From: Paenibacillus sp. PL91
GTDB lineage: Bacteria; Bacillota; Bacilli; Paenibacillales; Paenibacillaceae
Length of the DNA: 64,000 nucleotides
Direction: 5' to 3'
Assembly (NCBI RefSeq): GCF_012935325.2
Contig: NZ_JABBYG020000009.1
Span: forward strand, 186,001 to 250,000
Shown: in pieces, positions 43,961 to 53,650 of the stretch
How positions within the stretch are numbered: the stretch's first letter is position 1
Layout of the letters: every line of letters starts with the position of its first letter
Made by a program: the position numbers and the translations under genes
The notes under the pieces: generated by a model
Told to the model about the DNA's origin: nothing
The model's database searches: none
The model's input: the letters and a program-made list of their open reading frames with translations, nothing else

Positions 43961-45661
43961 GTGACAAAGAGATTATTATTTGTTTGTTTGGCTGCCTTCA
44001 TGATTTTCACTGCTGCGTGCTCGAATAATAATAACGGCGGAGAAGCAAAGCCGTCAGACGGCGCGAGCAGTCCAAACGCAGCGGCAGAGGGTGAAACAGA
44101 GAAGCCGGTTGAAAAGGTGACTTTCTCTTATTTCAACGGCGTTGCTGCAGCCAAGGATACGAACTCAAACGAAACGACGATCGGCAAAATGCTTGAGGAT
44201 CAAACGGGCGTTAACTTTAAAATTGAGCATTTGGTAGGCGACCTGAATACGAAGATCGGAACGATGATCGCATCCAACGCTTACCCGGATGTTATGATCC
44301 CGGATGCTGCAATCGACAAGATTCTTGATGCTGGAGCTTTCATTGCGCTCGACGAGCTCATTGAACAATACGGCCCGAACATTAAACGCGTATACGGACC
44401 ATACTTCAATCAAATGAAAGCGGCGGACGGCAAAATTTATTTCCTTCCGTTCTCGAATACGGTTGGCGAGTATATTCCGGATCCGAATATCAACCAAGGC
44501 GCCTTCTGGGTACAGCGCCGCGTGCTCAAGGAAGCGGGCTATCCGAAGATCAAGACGCTTGATGAGTATATGGATTTAATTAAAAATTTCGTAGAGAAGC
44601 ATAAGGATGAAGAGTTGACGGGTCTCGTTTCCTTGACGCATGACTGGCGTTTTTTCGCAACCTCCAACCCGCCAAACCATTTGGCAGGCTATCCGAATGA
44701 CGGCAATGTCATCGTCGATATGACGACCTTCGACGCAAAGACGTATGCAGCGGATGACAATACAAAGCGCTGGCTGCAAAAATTGAATGAAATCAATGCC
44801 GCAGGCCTGTTCGATAAAGCGTCCTTCGTAGACAACTACGATCAATATTTGGCGAAATTGACTTCTCATAAAGTAGTCGGCTTCTTCGATTACGGCTGGC
44901 AGTTCTCGAATGCGCAAAATGCGCTTAAGGACGCCGCTAAGCAAGATCCAACGCAAGACGATTTTGTTTATTTCCCGCTGCCCGTTACGTTTGATGGACA
45001 GAAGGATCAGTACCTAGACCCTCCAGGCTTCGTTAAAAACCGCGGAATGGGCATTACCGTCAGCGCGAAGGACCCTGCTCGCATCATTCAATATTTGGAT
45101 AATCTATTGACCGACGAAAACCAAATTTTGCAAAAATGGGGCATTAAGGGCGAAACGTACGAAGTGGATGACAAGGGCCGGATGTATCGTACGGCTGAGC
45201 AAATCGCGAAGATCGACGAAGCGTTTAACGAAAAATTCGGCTTCAAATATTATTCATGGAACTGGCCGCTGTACGGCAACGGCTCCTCGCTTCCGGACGG
45301 CAACTCCGTTGCTCCTGGCTTGCAGCCTGAAGTGTTCCAAATGAGCCTGACGGATGCGGATAAAGAAATTTTGGGCAAATACGGCGTGAAAACCTATTCC
45401 GAAATGTTCGCGGCGCCAGATGACCGTCCTTGGTACCCTTCTTGGGGCATTCCGAAGGAGCAAGGCTCCGAGCAGCAAATTTGGGAAACGAAGAAAGATG
45501 AAATTACGAAAAAATATTTCCCTAAGCTTGTCCTCTCGAAACCAGCCGATTTTGAAAAGGTATGGACCGAGTATACAGACGCTTTCGGCAAGCTTGATAC
45601 GGCTGCCTACGAGAAATGGACGACAGAAGAAGTGAAGAAGCTGATCGAAGCGGCAAAATAA
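43961..45661 (+). CDS. Extracellular solute-binding lipoprotein of a sugar ABC transporter (LplA-like)
   Basis: A 566-residue lipoprotein starting at GTG after AAAGGGGC. A short signal peptide ends in the lipobox FTAAC (Cys20), followed by a Ser/Asn/Gly-rich tether. The mature part is a type-I-family sugar-binding protein of the large Lpl class (ANAYPDVMIPD, YFLPFSNTVGEYIP, PAGIPK-like PSWGIPKEQG). It should capture oligosaccharides outside the membrane for the two permeases that follow. In Paenibacillus JDR-2 the equivalent gene belongs to an aldouronate operon, and the GH10/GH67 genes here point to the same substrate. A stem-loop follows the gene. Confidence 0.92.
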   Translation: MTKRLLFVCLAAFMIFTAACSNNNNGGEAKPSDGASSPNAAAEGETEKPVEKVTFSYFNGVAAAKDTNSNETTIGKMLEDQTGVNFKIEHLVGDLNTKIGTMIASNAYPDVMIPDAAIDKILDAGAFIALDELIEQYGPNIKRVYGPYFNQMKAADGKIYFLPFSNTVGEYIPDPNINQGAFWVQRRVLKEAGYPKIKTLDEYMDLIKNFVEKHKDEELTGLVSLTHDWRFFATSNPPNHLAGYPNDGNVIVDMTTFDAKTYAADDNTKRWLQKLNEINAAGLFDKASFVDNYDQYLAKLTSHKVVGFFDYGWQFSNAQNALKDAAKQDPTQDDFVYFPLPVTFDGQKDQYLDPPGFVKNRGMGITVSAKDPARIIQYLDNLLTDENQILQKWGIKGETYEVDDKGRMYRTAEQIAKIDEAFNEKFGFKYYSWNWPLYGNGSSLPDGNSVAPGLQPEVFQMSLTDADKEILGKYGVKTYSEMFAAPDDRPWYPSWGIPKEQGSEQQIWETKKDEITKKYFPKLVLSKPADFEKVWTEYTDAFGKLDTAAYEKWTTEEVKKLIEAAK

Positions 45662-45681
45662 TCGATACTTAGGTTATGGCG

Positions 45682-45716
45682 AAAGGCCGGATTAATGCTA
45701 GCATTAGCCGGCCTTT
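45682..45716 (+). terminator. Strong intra-operon stem-loop after the binding-protein gene
   Basis: AAAGGCCGG-ATTAATGC and its near-perfect complement form a 16-17 bp stem with a two-base loop, then TCC. Such structures often protect the binding-protein message or partly stop transcription, raising its level over the permeases. Confidence 0.7.
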
Positions 45717-45758
45717 CCTTCTACACAGCCCGATTCAGTCCGGAAGGAGAGAGATAAG

Positions 45759-46733
45759 ATGGACAGTAAACCAACAATGTCGACGTCAAATCTGGCGTTG
45801 CCAAAGAAGCCGACAGGACTGAAGTATTTTGCGAAAAAGCTGGTTGAGCAGCGCGTGCTTGTGCTCATGTCTGTACCGTTTCTAGCATGGTTGTTTATTT
45901 TTAAATACATGCCTCTATGGGGGTGGACGATCGCCTTCCAAGACTATAAGCCAGCCAAAAGCTTTAGCGAGCAGAAATGGGTCGGATTTGACCATTTTCA
46001 GTTTTTGTTTCAGGATGAACGGTTTATCCGCGTCTTAAGAAATACGCTTGCGATGAGCGGAATCAATCTGATTCTAGGCTTCGTTACGGCGATTACGCTC
46101 GCATTGCTTCTAAATGAGGTGCGCAAGGTCGCTTTTAAACGAGTTGTTCAGACGGTAAGCTATTTGCCGCATTTTATCTCTTGGGTCGTTGCGGCCAGCA
46201 TTATTCAGACGACATTATCGCCTGATGGCATCATTAACCAATTGCTCATTTGGGGCGGCTTTGTCGAGAAGGGCGAGGAAATATTGTTTCTCGGCATTCC
46301 AGAATATTTCTGGGGCATTTTTGGAGCAAGCTCGGTGTGGAAAGATGTGGGCTGGAATACGATCGTCTATTTGGCGGCAATGACCATGATTGACCCCGCG
46401 CAGTATGAAGCGGCAGAGATGGACGGAGCAGGACGCATTAAACGGATGTGGTATGTTACACTGCCAGGCATCAAGCCGGTTATTATCGTATTGCTGATTA
46501 TGAATATCGGGTATTTGCTGGAATCGGGTTTCGAGCCGCAGTATTTGCTGGGCAACGGCATGAACATCGACTATTCGGAAAACCTTGACATATTTGTTCT
46601 GAAATACGGCATTGCGCAGGGCAATTACTCGCTCTCGATTGCGGCGGGCATGTTCAAAACGATCATCAGCTTTATCTTATTGTTCGCAGCGAACAATCTT
46701 GCGAAGCGAATGGGCGAGTCCAGACTGTTTTAG
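45759..46733 (+). CDS. ABC sugar transporter permease (LplB-like)
   Basis: A 324-residue integral membrane protein with six predicted helices. The N terminus (MSVPFLAWLFIFKYMPLWGW) and the EAA loop YEAAEMDGAGRIKRMWYVTLPGI (about residues 211-234) are characteristic of Lpl/Ytc-type permeases. GGAAGGAGAGAG precedes the ATG. It should pair with the next permease; no ATPase gene is present, so a shared MsmX-type ATPase elsewhere is expected. Confidence 0.93.
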   Translation: MDSKPTMSTSNLALPKKPTGLKYFAKKLVEQRVLVLMSVPFLAWLFIFKYMPLWGWTIAFQDYKPAKSFSEQKWVGFDHFQFLFQDERFIRVLRNTLAMSGINLILGFVTAITLALLLNEVRKVAFKRVVQTVSYLPHFISWVVAASIIQTTLSPDGIINQLLIWGGFVEKGEEILFLGIPEYFWGIFGASSVWKDVGWNTIVYLAAMTMIDPAQYEAAEMDGAGRIKRMWYVTLPGIKPVIIVLLIMNIGYLLESGFEPQYLLGNGMNIDYSENLDIFVLKYGIAQGNYSLSIAAGMFKTIISFILLFAANNLAKRMGESRLF

Positions 46734-46748
46734 AAGGAGGGGTACAAC

Positions 46749-47693
46749 ATGGATAATATGGCAGCAGAAGCTTTGTCCAGAAAGTCCAGCCGAGTTCGCT
46801 CGTCACGCGGCGATCTGATTTTTGACATATGCAATTATATCTTTCTCACCTTGCTCATGATCGTAACCTTATATCCGTTCTTGAACACGGCCGCCGTTTC
46901 GCTGAACAACGCGACCGATTCGATTAAGGGCGGCATTTATTTGCTGCCAAGGATATGGACATTAGACAACTACGCCTATGTGCTAAAGGAATCGACGATT
47001 TTCCATGCGACGCTGATCTCGATTCTTCGTACCGTGATCGGAACGGTAGCTACCGTTTTTTGCTCAGCGATGGTCGCCTATACGATTACCAGGCAGGAGT
47101 ATGTACTCCGTAAGTTCGTTACCATTGCGTTTATTTTGACGATGTATTTTAACGGCGGGCTCATTCCGAACTTTCTCTTAATCCGCGATTTAGGGCTGCT
47201 GAGCAATTTTTGGGTTTATATTTTCCCGGGCTTGATCGGCGTGTTTAACTTGATCATCATTCGTTCCTTTATCGAAGGGCTGCCGGAGAGCATTTTGGAA
47301 TCTGCAAGAATTGACGGAGCGGGCGATTTTAAAATGTTTTACAGCATCGTGCTGCCGCTATGCGTTCCGGTCCTTGCAACCGTTGCTTTGTTCTCGGCTG
47401 TCTATCAATGGAATCAATGGTTTGACGTATTCCTGTACAATTCATCGAATATCGAGCTTAGCACGCTGCAATACGAGCTGCAGAAAATTTTGCAAAACTC
47501 GAACGCGTCCTTGACGACGAAGACCGCCGGCGATGCGTTCGCCAATGCCAATAACTCGGGAGCCAATACGGTGACGCCGTTCGCGATCCGCGCAACGATG
47601 ACCATCGTGGCATCCCTGCCGATCATTATGGTGTATCCGTTCTTGCAGAAATATTTTGTAAAAGGAATGACGGTAGGCGGCGTGAAGGGTTAA
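46749..47693 (+). CDS. ABC sugar transporter permease (LplC/YtcP-like)
   Basis: A 314-residue second permease with about six helices. The EAA loop reads LESARIDGAGDFKMFYSIVLPLC (about residues 180-202) and the C terminus QKYFVKGMTVGGVKG is the usual ending of this family. AGAAGGAGGGG precedes the ATG. It begins 15 bases after the first permease and is followed after 21 bases by the GH10 gene. Confidence 0.93.
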   Translation: MDNMAAEALSRKSSRVRSSRGDLIFDICNYIFLTLLMIVTLYPFLNTAAVSLNNATDSIKGGIYLLPRIWTLDNYAYVLKESTIFHATLISILRTVIGTVATVFCSAMVAYTITRQEYVLRKFVTIAFILTMYFNGGLIPNFLLIRDLGLLSNFWVYIFPGLIGVFNLIIIRSFIEGLPESILESARIDGAGDFKMFYSIVLPLCVPVLATVALFSAVYQWNQWFDVFLYNSSNIELSTLQYELQKILQNSNASLTTKTAGDAFANANNSGANTVTPFAIRATMTIVASLPIIMVYPFLQKYFVKGMTVGGVKG

Positions 47694-47714
47694 TCGAATA
47701 TAGGGGGAAGAGTC

Positions 47715-48734
47715 ATGAGCAGAATGGAAGACGGCAATATTCCTAAGCTTTACGAAGCATTTAGTGATTCATTCGATATAGGCGCCGCAGTTAATCCGCG
47801 TACGATCATTCAGGCTGGCGATTTAATTGCAAAACACTTCAACAGCCTGACCGCCGAAAATGAAATGAAATTCGTAAGCGTACATCCGGCAGAGGATACG
47901 TATACGTTTGAAGCGGCAGACAAAATCGCTGCTTTCGCAAGAGAGAACAATAAGAAATTGAGAGGGCATACGCTCGTTTGGCATAATCAGACTTCGGATT
48001 GGTTATTTCAAGAAGCGGATGGCAGCCCCGTTAGCCGTGAAAAGCTGTTGGACCGTTTGAAATCACATATTGATACGGTTGTGAAGCGTTATAAAGAGGA
48101 CATCTATGCTTGGGATGTCGTTAATGAGGTCATTTCGGACGAAGGCTCGGGCCTGCTGCGCCCTTCGAAGTGGCTGGATATCGCGGGACCGGAGTTTATC
48201 GCCAAAGCGTTCGAATTCGCGCATGAAGCAGATCCGAAAGCCCAGCTTTTCTACAATGATTATAACGAGTCCAACCCGCTGAAGCGCGATAAAATCTATC
48301 AGTTGGTCAAAAACCTGCTTGAACAGGGGGTGCCGGTCCATGGCGTCGGCCTCCAAGCCCATTGGAGCCTGTATAGTCCAGGCTTGGATGAGATCAGGGC
48401 AGCTATCGAGAAATATGCGTCACTTGGCCTGAGATTGCAATTAACAGAGCTAGATATATCCATGTTCCGTCATGACGATTTGCGTTCGGATGTCGTCAGC
48501 CCGACAGATGAGATGCTGGAGCTGCAGGAGCGGCGGTATGAAGCGGTATTTCATTTGCTGTCGGAGTATCGGAATCATATTGATGCCGTCACCTTCTGGG
48601 GTGCAGCGGATGATTATACGTGGCTGAGCGACTTTCCTGTTCGCGGACGGAAAAACTGGCCGCTGCTGTTCAATGAGAGCCATGAGCCCAAGGGCTCGTT
48701 CTGGCGTGTCATCAAGCAGACCTCGCTGTCTTAA
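47715..48734 (+). CDS. Intracellular endo-1,4-beta-xylanase, GH10
   Basis: A 339-residue single-domain GH10 enzyme without signal peptide. NSLTAENEMKF (about residue 43), GHTLVWHNQ (about residue 82), the acid/base Glu in WDVVNEV (about residue 139) and the nucleophile Glu in LQLTELDIS (about residue 247) are all present. Being cytoplasmic, it would cut imported xylo-oligosaccharides and aldouronates rather than xylan itself, like XynA2 of Paenibacillus. It lies 21 bases after the permease gene and 42 before GH67. Confidence 0.95.
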   Translation: MSRMEDGNIPKLYEAFSDSFDIGAAVNPRTIIQAGDLIAKHFNSLTAENEMKFVSVHPAEDTYTFEAADKIAAFARENNKKLRGHTLVWHNQTSDWLFQEADGSPVSREKLLDRLKSHIDTVVKRYKEDIYAWDVVNEVISDEGSGLLRPSKWLDIAGPEFIAKAFEFAHEADPKAQLFYNDYNESNPLKRDKIYQLVKNLLEQGVPVHGVGLQAHWSLYSPGLDEIRAAIEKYASLGLRLQLTELDISMFRHDDLRSDVVSPTDEMLELQERRYEAVFHLLSEYRNHIDAVTFWGAADDYTWLSDFPVRGRKNWPLLFNESHEPKGSFWRVIKQTSLS

Positions 48735-48776
48735 GGCAGCTAAGTTAAGTCAGCGTACAAGGAGGCACTATGTTTA

Positions 48777-50819
48777 ATGAATAGTCATGCGTATAAGGCT
48801 TGGCTGAATGATTCGCCGCTTGAGGATGAACTGCTGAAAGCTAAGTATTCAGCTCTAGTTGGACAGCTTGTCTTTGACGGTGAACCGTCCGGCGTATTGA
48901 ATACGGCAATAAAGGAGCTTCGCAGCGGCATCCAAGCTCGCATCGGCATAACGCCAGCCCTCAACAAAAGGAAGGAACCGGGCGGCTTCCTTCAGATCAT
49001 CGTTTGTACGGATGAAGAGCGTTTAGAGGAATGGCGGCTGGGGGAAGAGGGATTTAAGCTCCGGTATACGCAAGGTGCCGCTCATGGCTATTTGACGCTT
49101 ACCGGCGGCTCGACAGTCGGAGTCTTGTACGGCGTTTTCCATCTGCTGCGTCTCATAGGCGCAGGCAAGCCTGTTGAGGAGCTGAACGCGGAAGAGTGTC
49201 CAAGAAACCGGCTGCGAATGATTAATCAGTGGGATAATGCGGACGGTTCGATTGAGAGAGGCTACGCAGGCCGTTCTATTTTTTATGAAAATGGGAGCAT
49301 CACTACCGATTTGCAGCGGATAAAGGATTACGCGCGAATGCTAGCTTCGGTCGGACTTAACGCCATCTCCATTAACAATGTGAACGTCCATGAGATCGAG
49401 ACGAGATTCATTACCGATGAGCTGCTGCCGTCTGTAGCGGGCGTTGCGGACATTTTCCGCGAATACGGGATTAAGCTGTATCTGAGCGTTAATTTTGCAG
49501 CACCCTTGCAGATTGGAGGCTTGCCCACGGCAGACCCGCTTGACGCGGGTGTGCAAAGCTGGTGGAAGGAAACGGCAAAGCGGATCTATTCGTTCATACC
49601 TGACTTCGGCGGCTTTGTCGTTAAGGCAGACTCTGAGCATCGACCTGGGCCATTCGCTTATGGACGTGACCATGCGGATGGGGCAAACATGCTTGCTGAC
49701 TCGCTTGCAGCACATGATGGGATCGTCATTTGGCGCTGCTTCGTTTATGACTGCATGCAGGATTGGCGTGATCGGAAGACGGATCGTGCTCGCGCGGCAT
49801 TCGACCATTTTAAACCGTTGGATGGGCGCTTTAGGAGCAATGTGCTGCTGCAGATCAAAAATGGGCCAATGGACTTCCAGGTTCGAGAGCCCGTTTCCCC
49901 CTTGTTCGGCGCGATGAAAAAAACGAATCAGATGATGGAGTTTCAAATCACCCAAGAGTATACCGGGCAGCAGAAGCATTTGTGCTACTTGGTGCCGCAA
50001 TGGAAGCAGGTGCTGGAATTTGATACCTTTGCGGAAGGCTCAGGGACGGAAGTGAAACGAATCGTCGATGGAACGATATACGGGATGAATAATAGCGGAA
50101 TTGCTGCGGTTTCGAATATTGGGAATGATGAGAGCTGGACAGGACATATTCTCGCGCAGGCTAACCTTTACGGATATGGCCGGCTCGTCTGGAATCCAAA
50201 TCTAACAGCCGAGGAGATTTCGACCGAGTGGACGATTGCAACGTTCGGAAGCGATCCTCTAGTCGTATCCACAATCAAGGGGCTGCTGCTGGAATCGTGG
50301 CCGATCTATGAAGGGTACACCGCACCGCTTGGCGTCGGCTGGATGGTGGCGCCTAACCATCATTATGGGCCTGATGTAGACGGCTACGAATATTCAAGAT
50401 GGGGAACCTATCATTTTGCGGACCGGGACGGTATCGGCGTTGACCGGACTCAGGAGAGCGGAACGGGATATACATCGCAGTATGAGGAACCGAATCGTTC
50501 GCTGTATGACCGCATTGAAACTTGTCCGGACGAGCTGCTTCTCTTTTTTCACCATGTACCCTATACCCATCAGCTTCATTCTGGAAAGACGGTTATTCAG
50601 CACATCTACGATACTCATTTTTGGGGCGCCGAGGAAGCAGAACGAATGCTACAGGAGTGGGCGGGTTTAGCCGACAAAATCGATGAAGCAAGGTTTGTTC
50701 ATATCGCTAATCGGTTGTCTGAGCAGGCTAAGCATGCCACGCAGTGGCGCGATATCATTAATACGTATTTTTACCGAAAGTCCGGCATTGCTGATGCGTT
50801 TGGCCGCACGATCTATTAA
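48777..50819 (+). CDS. aguA: Alpha-glucuronidase, GH67
   Basis: A 680-residue cytoplasmic enzyme that removes 4-O-methyl-D-glucuronate from the non-reducing end of aldouronates. The N-terminal beta domain precedes a TIM barrel with NRLRMINQWDNADGSIERGYAG (about residues 143-163), the acid Glu in VVKADSEHRPGP (about residue 286) and the catalytic Asp/Glu region LDGRF...QIKNGPMDFQVREP (about residues 347-375). The C-terminal helical domain contains HHYGPDVDGYEYSRWGTYH. The ATG at 48777 lies 11 bases after AAGGAGG; an ATG at 48770 gives only four codons. It closes the operon. It would act with GH10 and perhaps feed UxaC. Confidence 0.95.
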   Translation: MNSHAYKAWLNDSPLEDELLKAKYSALVGQLVFDGEPSGVLNTAIKELRSGIQARIGITPALNKRKEPGGFLQIIVCTDEERLEEWRLGEEGFKLRYTQGAAHGYLTLTGGSTVGVLYGVFHLLRLIGAGKPVEELNAEECPRNRLRMINQWDNADGSIERGYAGRSIFYENGSITTDLQRIKDYARMLASVGLNAISINNVNVHEIETRFITDELLPSVAGVADIFREYGIKLYLSVNFAAPLQIGGLPTADPLDAGVQSWWKETAKRIYSFIPDFGGFVVKADSEHRPGPFAYGRDHADGANMLADSLAAHDGIVIWRCFVYDCMQDWRDRKTDRARAAFDHFKPLDGRFRSNVLLQIKNGPMDFQVREPVSPLFGAMKKTNQMMEFQITQEYTGQQKHLCYLVPQWKQVLEFDTFAEGSGTEVKRIVDGTIYGMNNSGIAAVSNIGNDESWTGHILAQANLYGYGRLVWNPNLTAEEISTEWTIATFGSDPLVVSTIKGLLLESWPIYEGYTAPLGVGWMVAPNHHYGPDVDGYEYSRWGTYHFADRDGIGVDRTQESGTGYTSQYEEPNRSLYDRIETCPDELLLFFHHVPYTHQLHSGKTVIQHIYDTHFWGAEEAERMLQEWAGLADKIDEARFVHIANRLSEQAKHATQWRDIINTYFYRKSGIADAFGRTIY

Positions 50820-50825
50820 AACTTT

Positions 50826-50862
50826 AACAGCCCTTTACCGTATGACGGTAGAGGGCTGTTTG
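50826..50862 (+). terminator. Terminator of the aldouronate operon
   Basis: AACAGCCCT...ACCG paired with CGGT...AGGGCTGTT, followed by TTGT. It begins seven bases after the GH67 stop. Confidence 0.85.
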
Positions 50863-50921
50863 TCTTTGGCAACATGCAACCTTCACAGATTTGTAAACGT
50901 TTGTAAACATGAGGTGATGGT

Positions 50922-51304
50922 ATGTTAATGGCGAGGGTGAGGACTGCTCTCCTATTGGCTATATGTTTGACGGCAGCTGCGGGCTGTACGTCAAAATCGG
51001 AACAGCCGCTTCCTGCATCGGGAAGCAATCCTGCGAGTACGATGGACCCAAATGCTGGTGAAAGGATTGATGCCGATCAGGTTACGGTAGGAAGCTATTC
51101 GTAGAAAACGTTAAAGAAGGCACAGCGGATGCTGTTCATGTTGTCTCGTACACGATTGAGGGTGATCCGATCTTTGAGGATTTAATGTTCGATGGAGAAA
51201 GTATTGAATATACATCTGATCATACGCATGGCGCGTTTGGAAGCCCGATGAAGCGGGTCACTTTCTGCAAGGCAATTTATACCGTAGTCTGGAAATTTTT
51301 CTAA
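50922..51304 (+). pseudogene. Broken DUF4362-like lipoprotein gene
   Basis: The first 60 codons (50922-51104) encode a lipoprotein start with signal peptide and lipobox AAAGC, then GERIDADQVTVGSYS and a stop. A second open piece in another frame (51098-51304) encodes FVENVKEGTADAVHVVSYTIEGDPIFEDL, which I recognise as the core of DUF4362 proteins. The two pieces overlap at GSYS/FVENV. In intact relatives about 30-40 residues lie between these parts, so an internal deletion with frame change is likely. The C terminus is also short. No functional product is expected. Confidence 0.65.
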
Positions 51305-51320
51305 TGTAAGGAGTGGGATT

Positions 51321-51803
51321 TTGAATTTAAACAGAGGGTTAGGCAGGTTGGCCATAGTCATGAAAATGATTATGGTCTCTGCAATATTTGTTCTGGTAAG
51401 TGCTTGCAGCGAGGCTGTGAAAATCGAGCAAATAGAAGCTTTCGCCATAGAAACCTTAGAGGAAAATGAAGAGGGGATTCATGAACGAACAGGATATAAA
51501 AAGTCGAATTCCATTTCGCATATTGTAGAAGGCAAAAATTTTATTAGATCTGAAATTAAATCGATTGAGGACTTTTATGATAAAGAAGGCAACTATATTA
51601 AAACAGAAATCATACATTCCAAAGGAGGCAGAACGCATGTCACTGAGGTTGAAGATGGAGATACCCGGAAAAAAGAGCTGCATGAGCCTTCGACTATTTT
51701 GATTCCTGATGAAAACATAGAGCGTTTTCGATCTTATAAACTGAATGACGATGAAAAACAGCAGGTTAAAGCGCATGTGTTAGCTTTTATGGATAAGCTG
51801 TAG
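51321..51803 (+). CDS. Small lipoprotein of unknown function
   Basis: A 160-residue protein. A hydrophobic segment ends in the lipobox LVSAC (Cys29), so it should be anchored outside the membrane. The mature part is short, highly charged (about 130 residues, with EENEEG and KSIEDFYDKEGNYIK) and matches no family I know. The start is TTG (51321), a few bases after AAGGAGTGGG; an internal ATG at 51360 is possible. It follows the broken DUF4362-like gene by 16 bases. Confidence 0.65.
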   Translation: MNLNRGLGRLAIVMKMIMVSAIFVLVSACSEAVKIEQIEAFAIETLEENEEGIHERTGYKKSNSISHIVEGKNFIRSEIKSIEDFYDKEGNYIKTEIIHSKGGRTHVTEVEDGDTRKKELHEPSTILIPDENIERFRSYKLNDDEKQQVKAHVLAFMDKL

Positions 51804-51925
51804 GTTCGAAAAAGTCATAAAGCGTGCTTAGGCCCATATGGAGTTCAGCGATCAAATAGATCACCGACTGCTCCCCCATTGGGGGAGGCCGGTGGAAACA
51901 GAGGCAGCTATTTGTGATTGCTCGA

Positions 51926-53269
51926 TTACTTCAATGCCGCAGGCAATCGCACGCCAGTCAGCTTTCCGTTCGTCTGTATGATAAGCGAGCCACCTTCCTT
52001 AAGCGTCGGACCATAATTGCGAGCGCCCGTTTTCACCCGGAATAGCGGCTTGCCTGAATCAAAATCGATCGCGTGCAGGATGCCGTCGGTTTGGGCAAGA
52101 TAGACACCCTTTCCATAGATGTCCGTCATAGAGGAAGGGTTGTCCCCGGCCCAGCTCATTTGCTGTCCGTTGGCTGTCTTGATGCCAGTAAGCGTACCAT
52201 TACCGGAGCTAGCGAACAAAATGCGGCCGCGATGGACTTTTTGAGCAGGGTAGCCATACGAATTTGAGGCGGGCTCATAATAGTTACGCAGAGGTTTGTC
52301 ATTAGGTTTGTAATTTGAAAAATCATACCTCGCTATAATGCCATTCTGATGGACATAAAAATCATTTCCGTCCAAATAGCACGGTCCGCCGGTCTGATAT
52401 TCAACGCCGGGACCTTCCTGTACGCTCCAACGATAAACACGGCTGCCTTTTAATTCACCTGTTTTCAGATTGATCACGGACACCGTGACGCTGCGCTCTG
52501 GACCTTCAATTATCGGACTATAATTATCTTTAACGGAGTATACCAGCCCGCCTTCGATCTTGAGCGGTGTGTTTTGGCGAAAAATACCCCAAAGCTTCTT
52601 TCCTGTTTTCTTATCGATGGCGTTAAGTTGAACGGAGGTAAGTGCGCCTTGCACGGTATAGGTGCGGAATACGACATCACCCGCATCGATGAGCCCCGCG
52701 TGTCCATATTCGGATTGCAGCTCGGTGTTTGTCCAAAGCTGTTTTCCCGTCTTCGGATTAAATGCATACATAGCCTTTCCTTTCAGGATATACAACGTAT
52801 CGCCCACAACCTCGATAGCGTCTGGACTCGGCAGCTTGATACTCGACAGCCACTTTCGTTTCCCGTTCGATGCAGAGAGAGCATAGATGCTCCCGTCATT
52901 TGCAGCACCATAAATAGTCCCCTCCTGATAAATAATGCTAGGCAGCAGACTAGCTCCGTAAGTCCAAACGGTCTTGCCTGTTTGAACGTTCAAAGCAATC
53001 AGCCTCTTGCCGCTTAATGAGAAAACTTTGCCCTCACCTGTCACTGTAAAATTCGTATTAGCGTAAACCTCCCATGTATCGACCTTAGCAGACCAAGCGG
53101 GCTGGACATATGGCGACTGAATCTCTGGTTACCCTCCAGCAAAGGATACGACGGCTTTCTCTGCATACACTTGGTTCATTCCATTGTTGTTTGCTGTCCG
53201 CCCTGTTTGGAGAGCTATGACCAGGGCGGAAGCGGCAAGTAGGGTTCGAGACATCCATTTTATTTGCAT
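51926..53269 (-). pseudogene. PQQ-type beta-propeller protein interrupted by an in-frame stop codon
   Basis: From an ATG at 53269 with an excellent site (AAAGGAGGG, seven bases away) the frame encodes a signal peptide (hydrophobic core near residues 9-20) and VYAEKAVVSFAGG, then a TAA at codon 47 (53129-53131). The same frame continues without break through PEIQSPYVQPAWSAKVDTW into 375 more codons of propeller repeats (such as LIALNVQTGKTVW, IYALSASNGKRKW, MYAFNPKTGKQLW). One nonsense mutation thus separates the export signal from the body. A GTG at 53044 could restart translation, but the product would lack a signal peptide. Intact relatives would be exported proteins of unknown role. Confidence 0.8.
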
Positions 53270-53396
53270 AAATGACCCTCCTTTTATTCCCATAAATTTG
53301 CTTTATTTCCTTATAGACGATTAGTCCAAGAAAAGGTTGCAATGGTTCGCTGGAGCTCTTCGTGTTGAGGCTGCCGCTTTTCTTGTAGAGGGGATG

Positions 53397-53531
53397 CTAC
53401 TCGACAATTCCAATTTTTAGATTCGGATAGTTTGTTCTCAGCTCAGCGATCTGGTTTTCCAGTACGGCTTTGTCAAAGCTGGCTCCAAAAATATGCTGAT
53501 CCGGCAAATAATCAGGGCATATTTTAAGTGT
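53397..53531 (-). pseudogene. C-terminal scrap of an unrecognised protein
   Basis: A 44-codon frame ending in TAG reads TLKICPDYLPDQHIFGASFD and continues with LRTNYPNLKIGIVE. It has natural protein character but no start codon. The preceding codons KWADRNEHLK lie in another frame, which suggests a frameshift. The gap 53270-53650 otherwise holds only the promoter of the following SDR gene. Confidence 0.35.
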
Positions 53532-53650
53532 TCATTCCTGTCTGCCCACTTATCTTGCTTGACGTATAAAAGGTTAAGGTAGGAGAAGTGTAGAAATGAT
53601 AGGGATCGGAACAAATCAAGCAAATAGTCAATAACTGGAGGGGAACAGCA

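Noticed and set aside
50891..50908. cre-like TTGTAAACGTTTGTAAACA upstream of the broken lipoprotein
   Set aside because: It misses the cre consensus at the end, reads as a direct repeat of TTGTAAAC and lies before a pseudogene; too weak to list.
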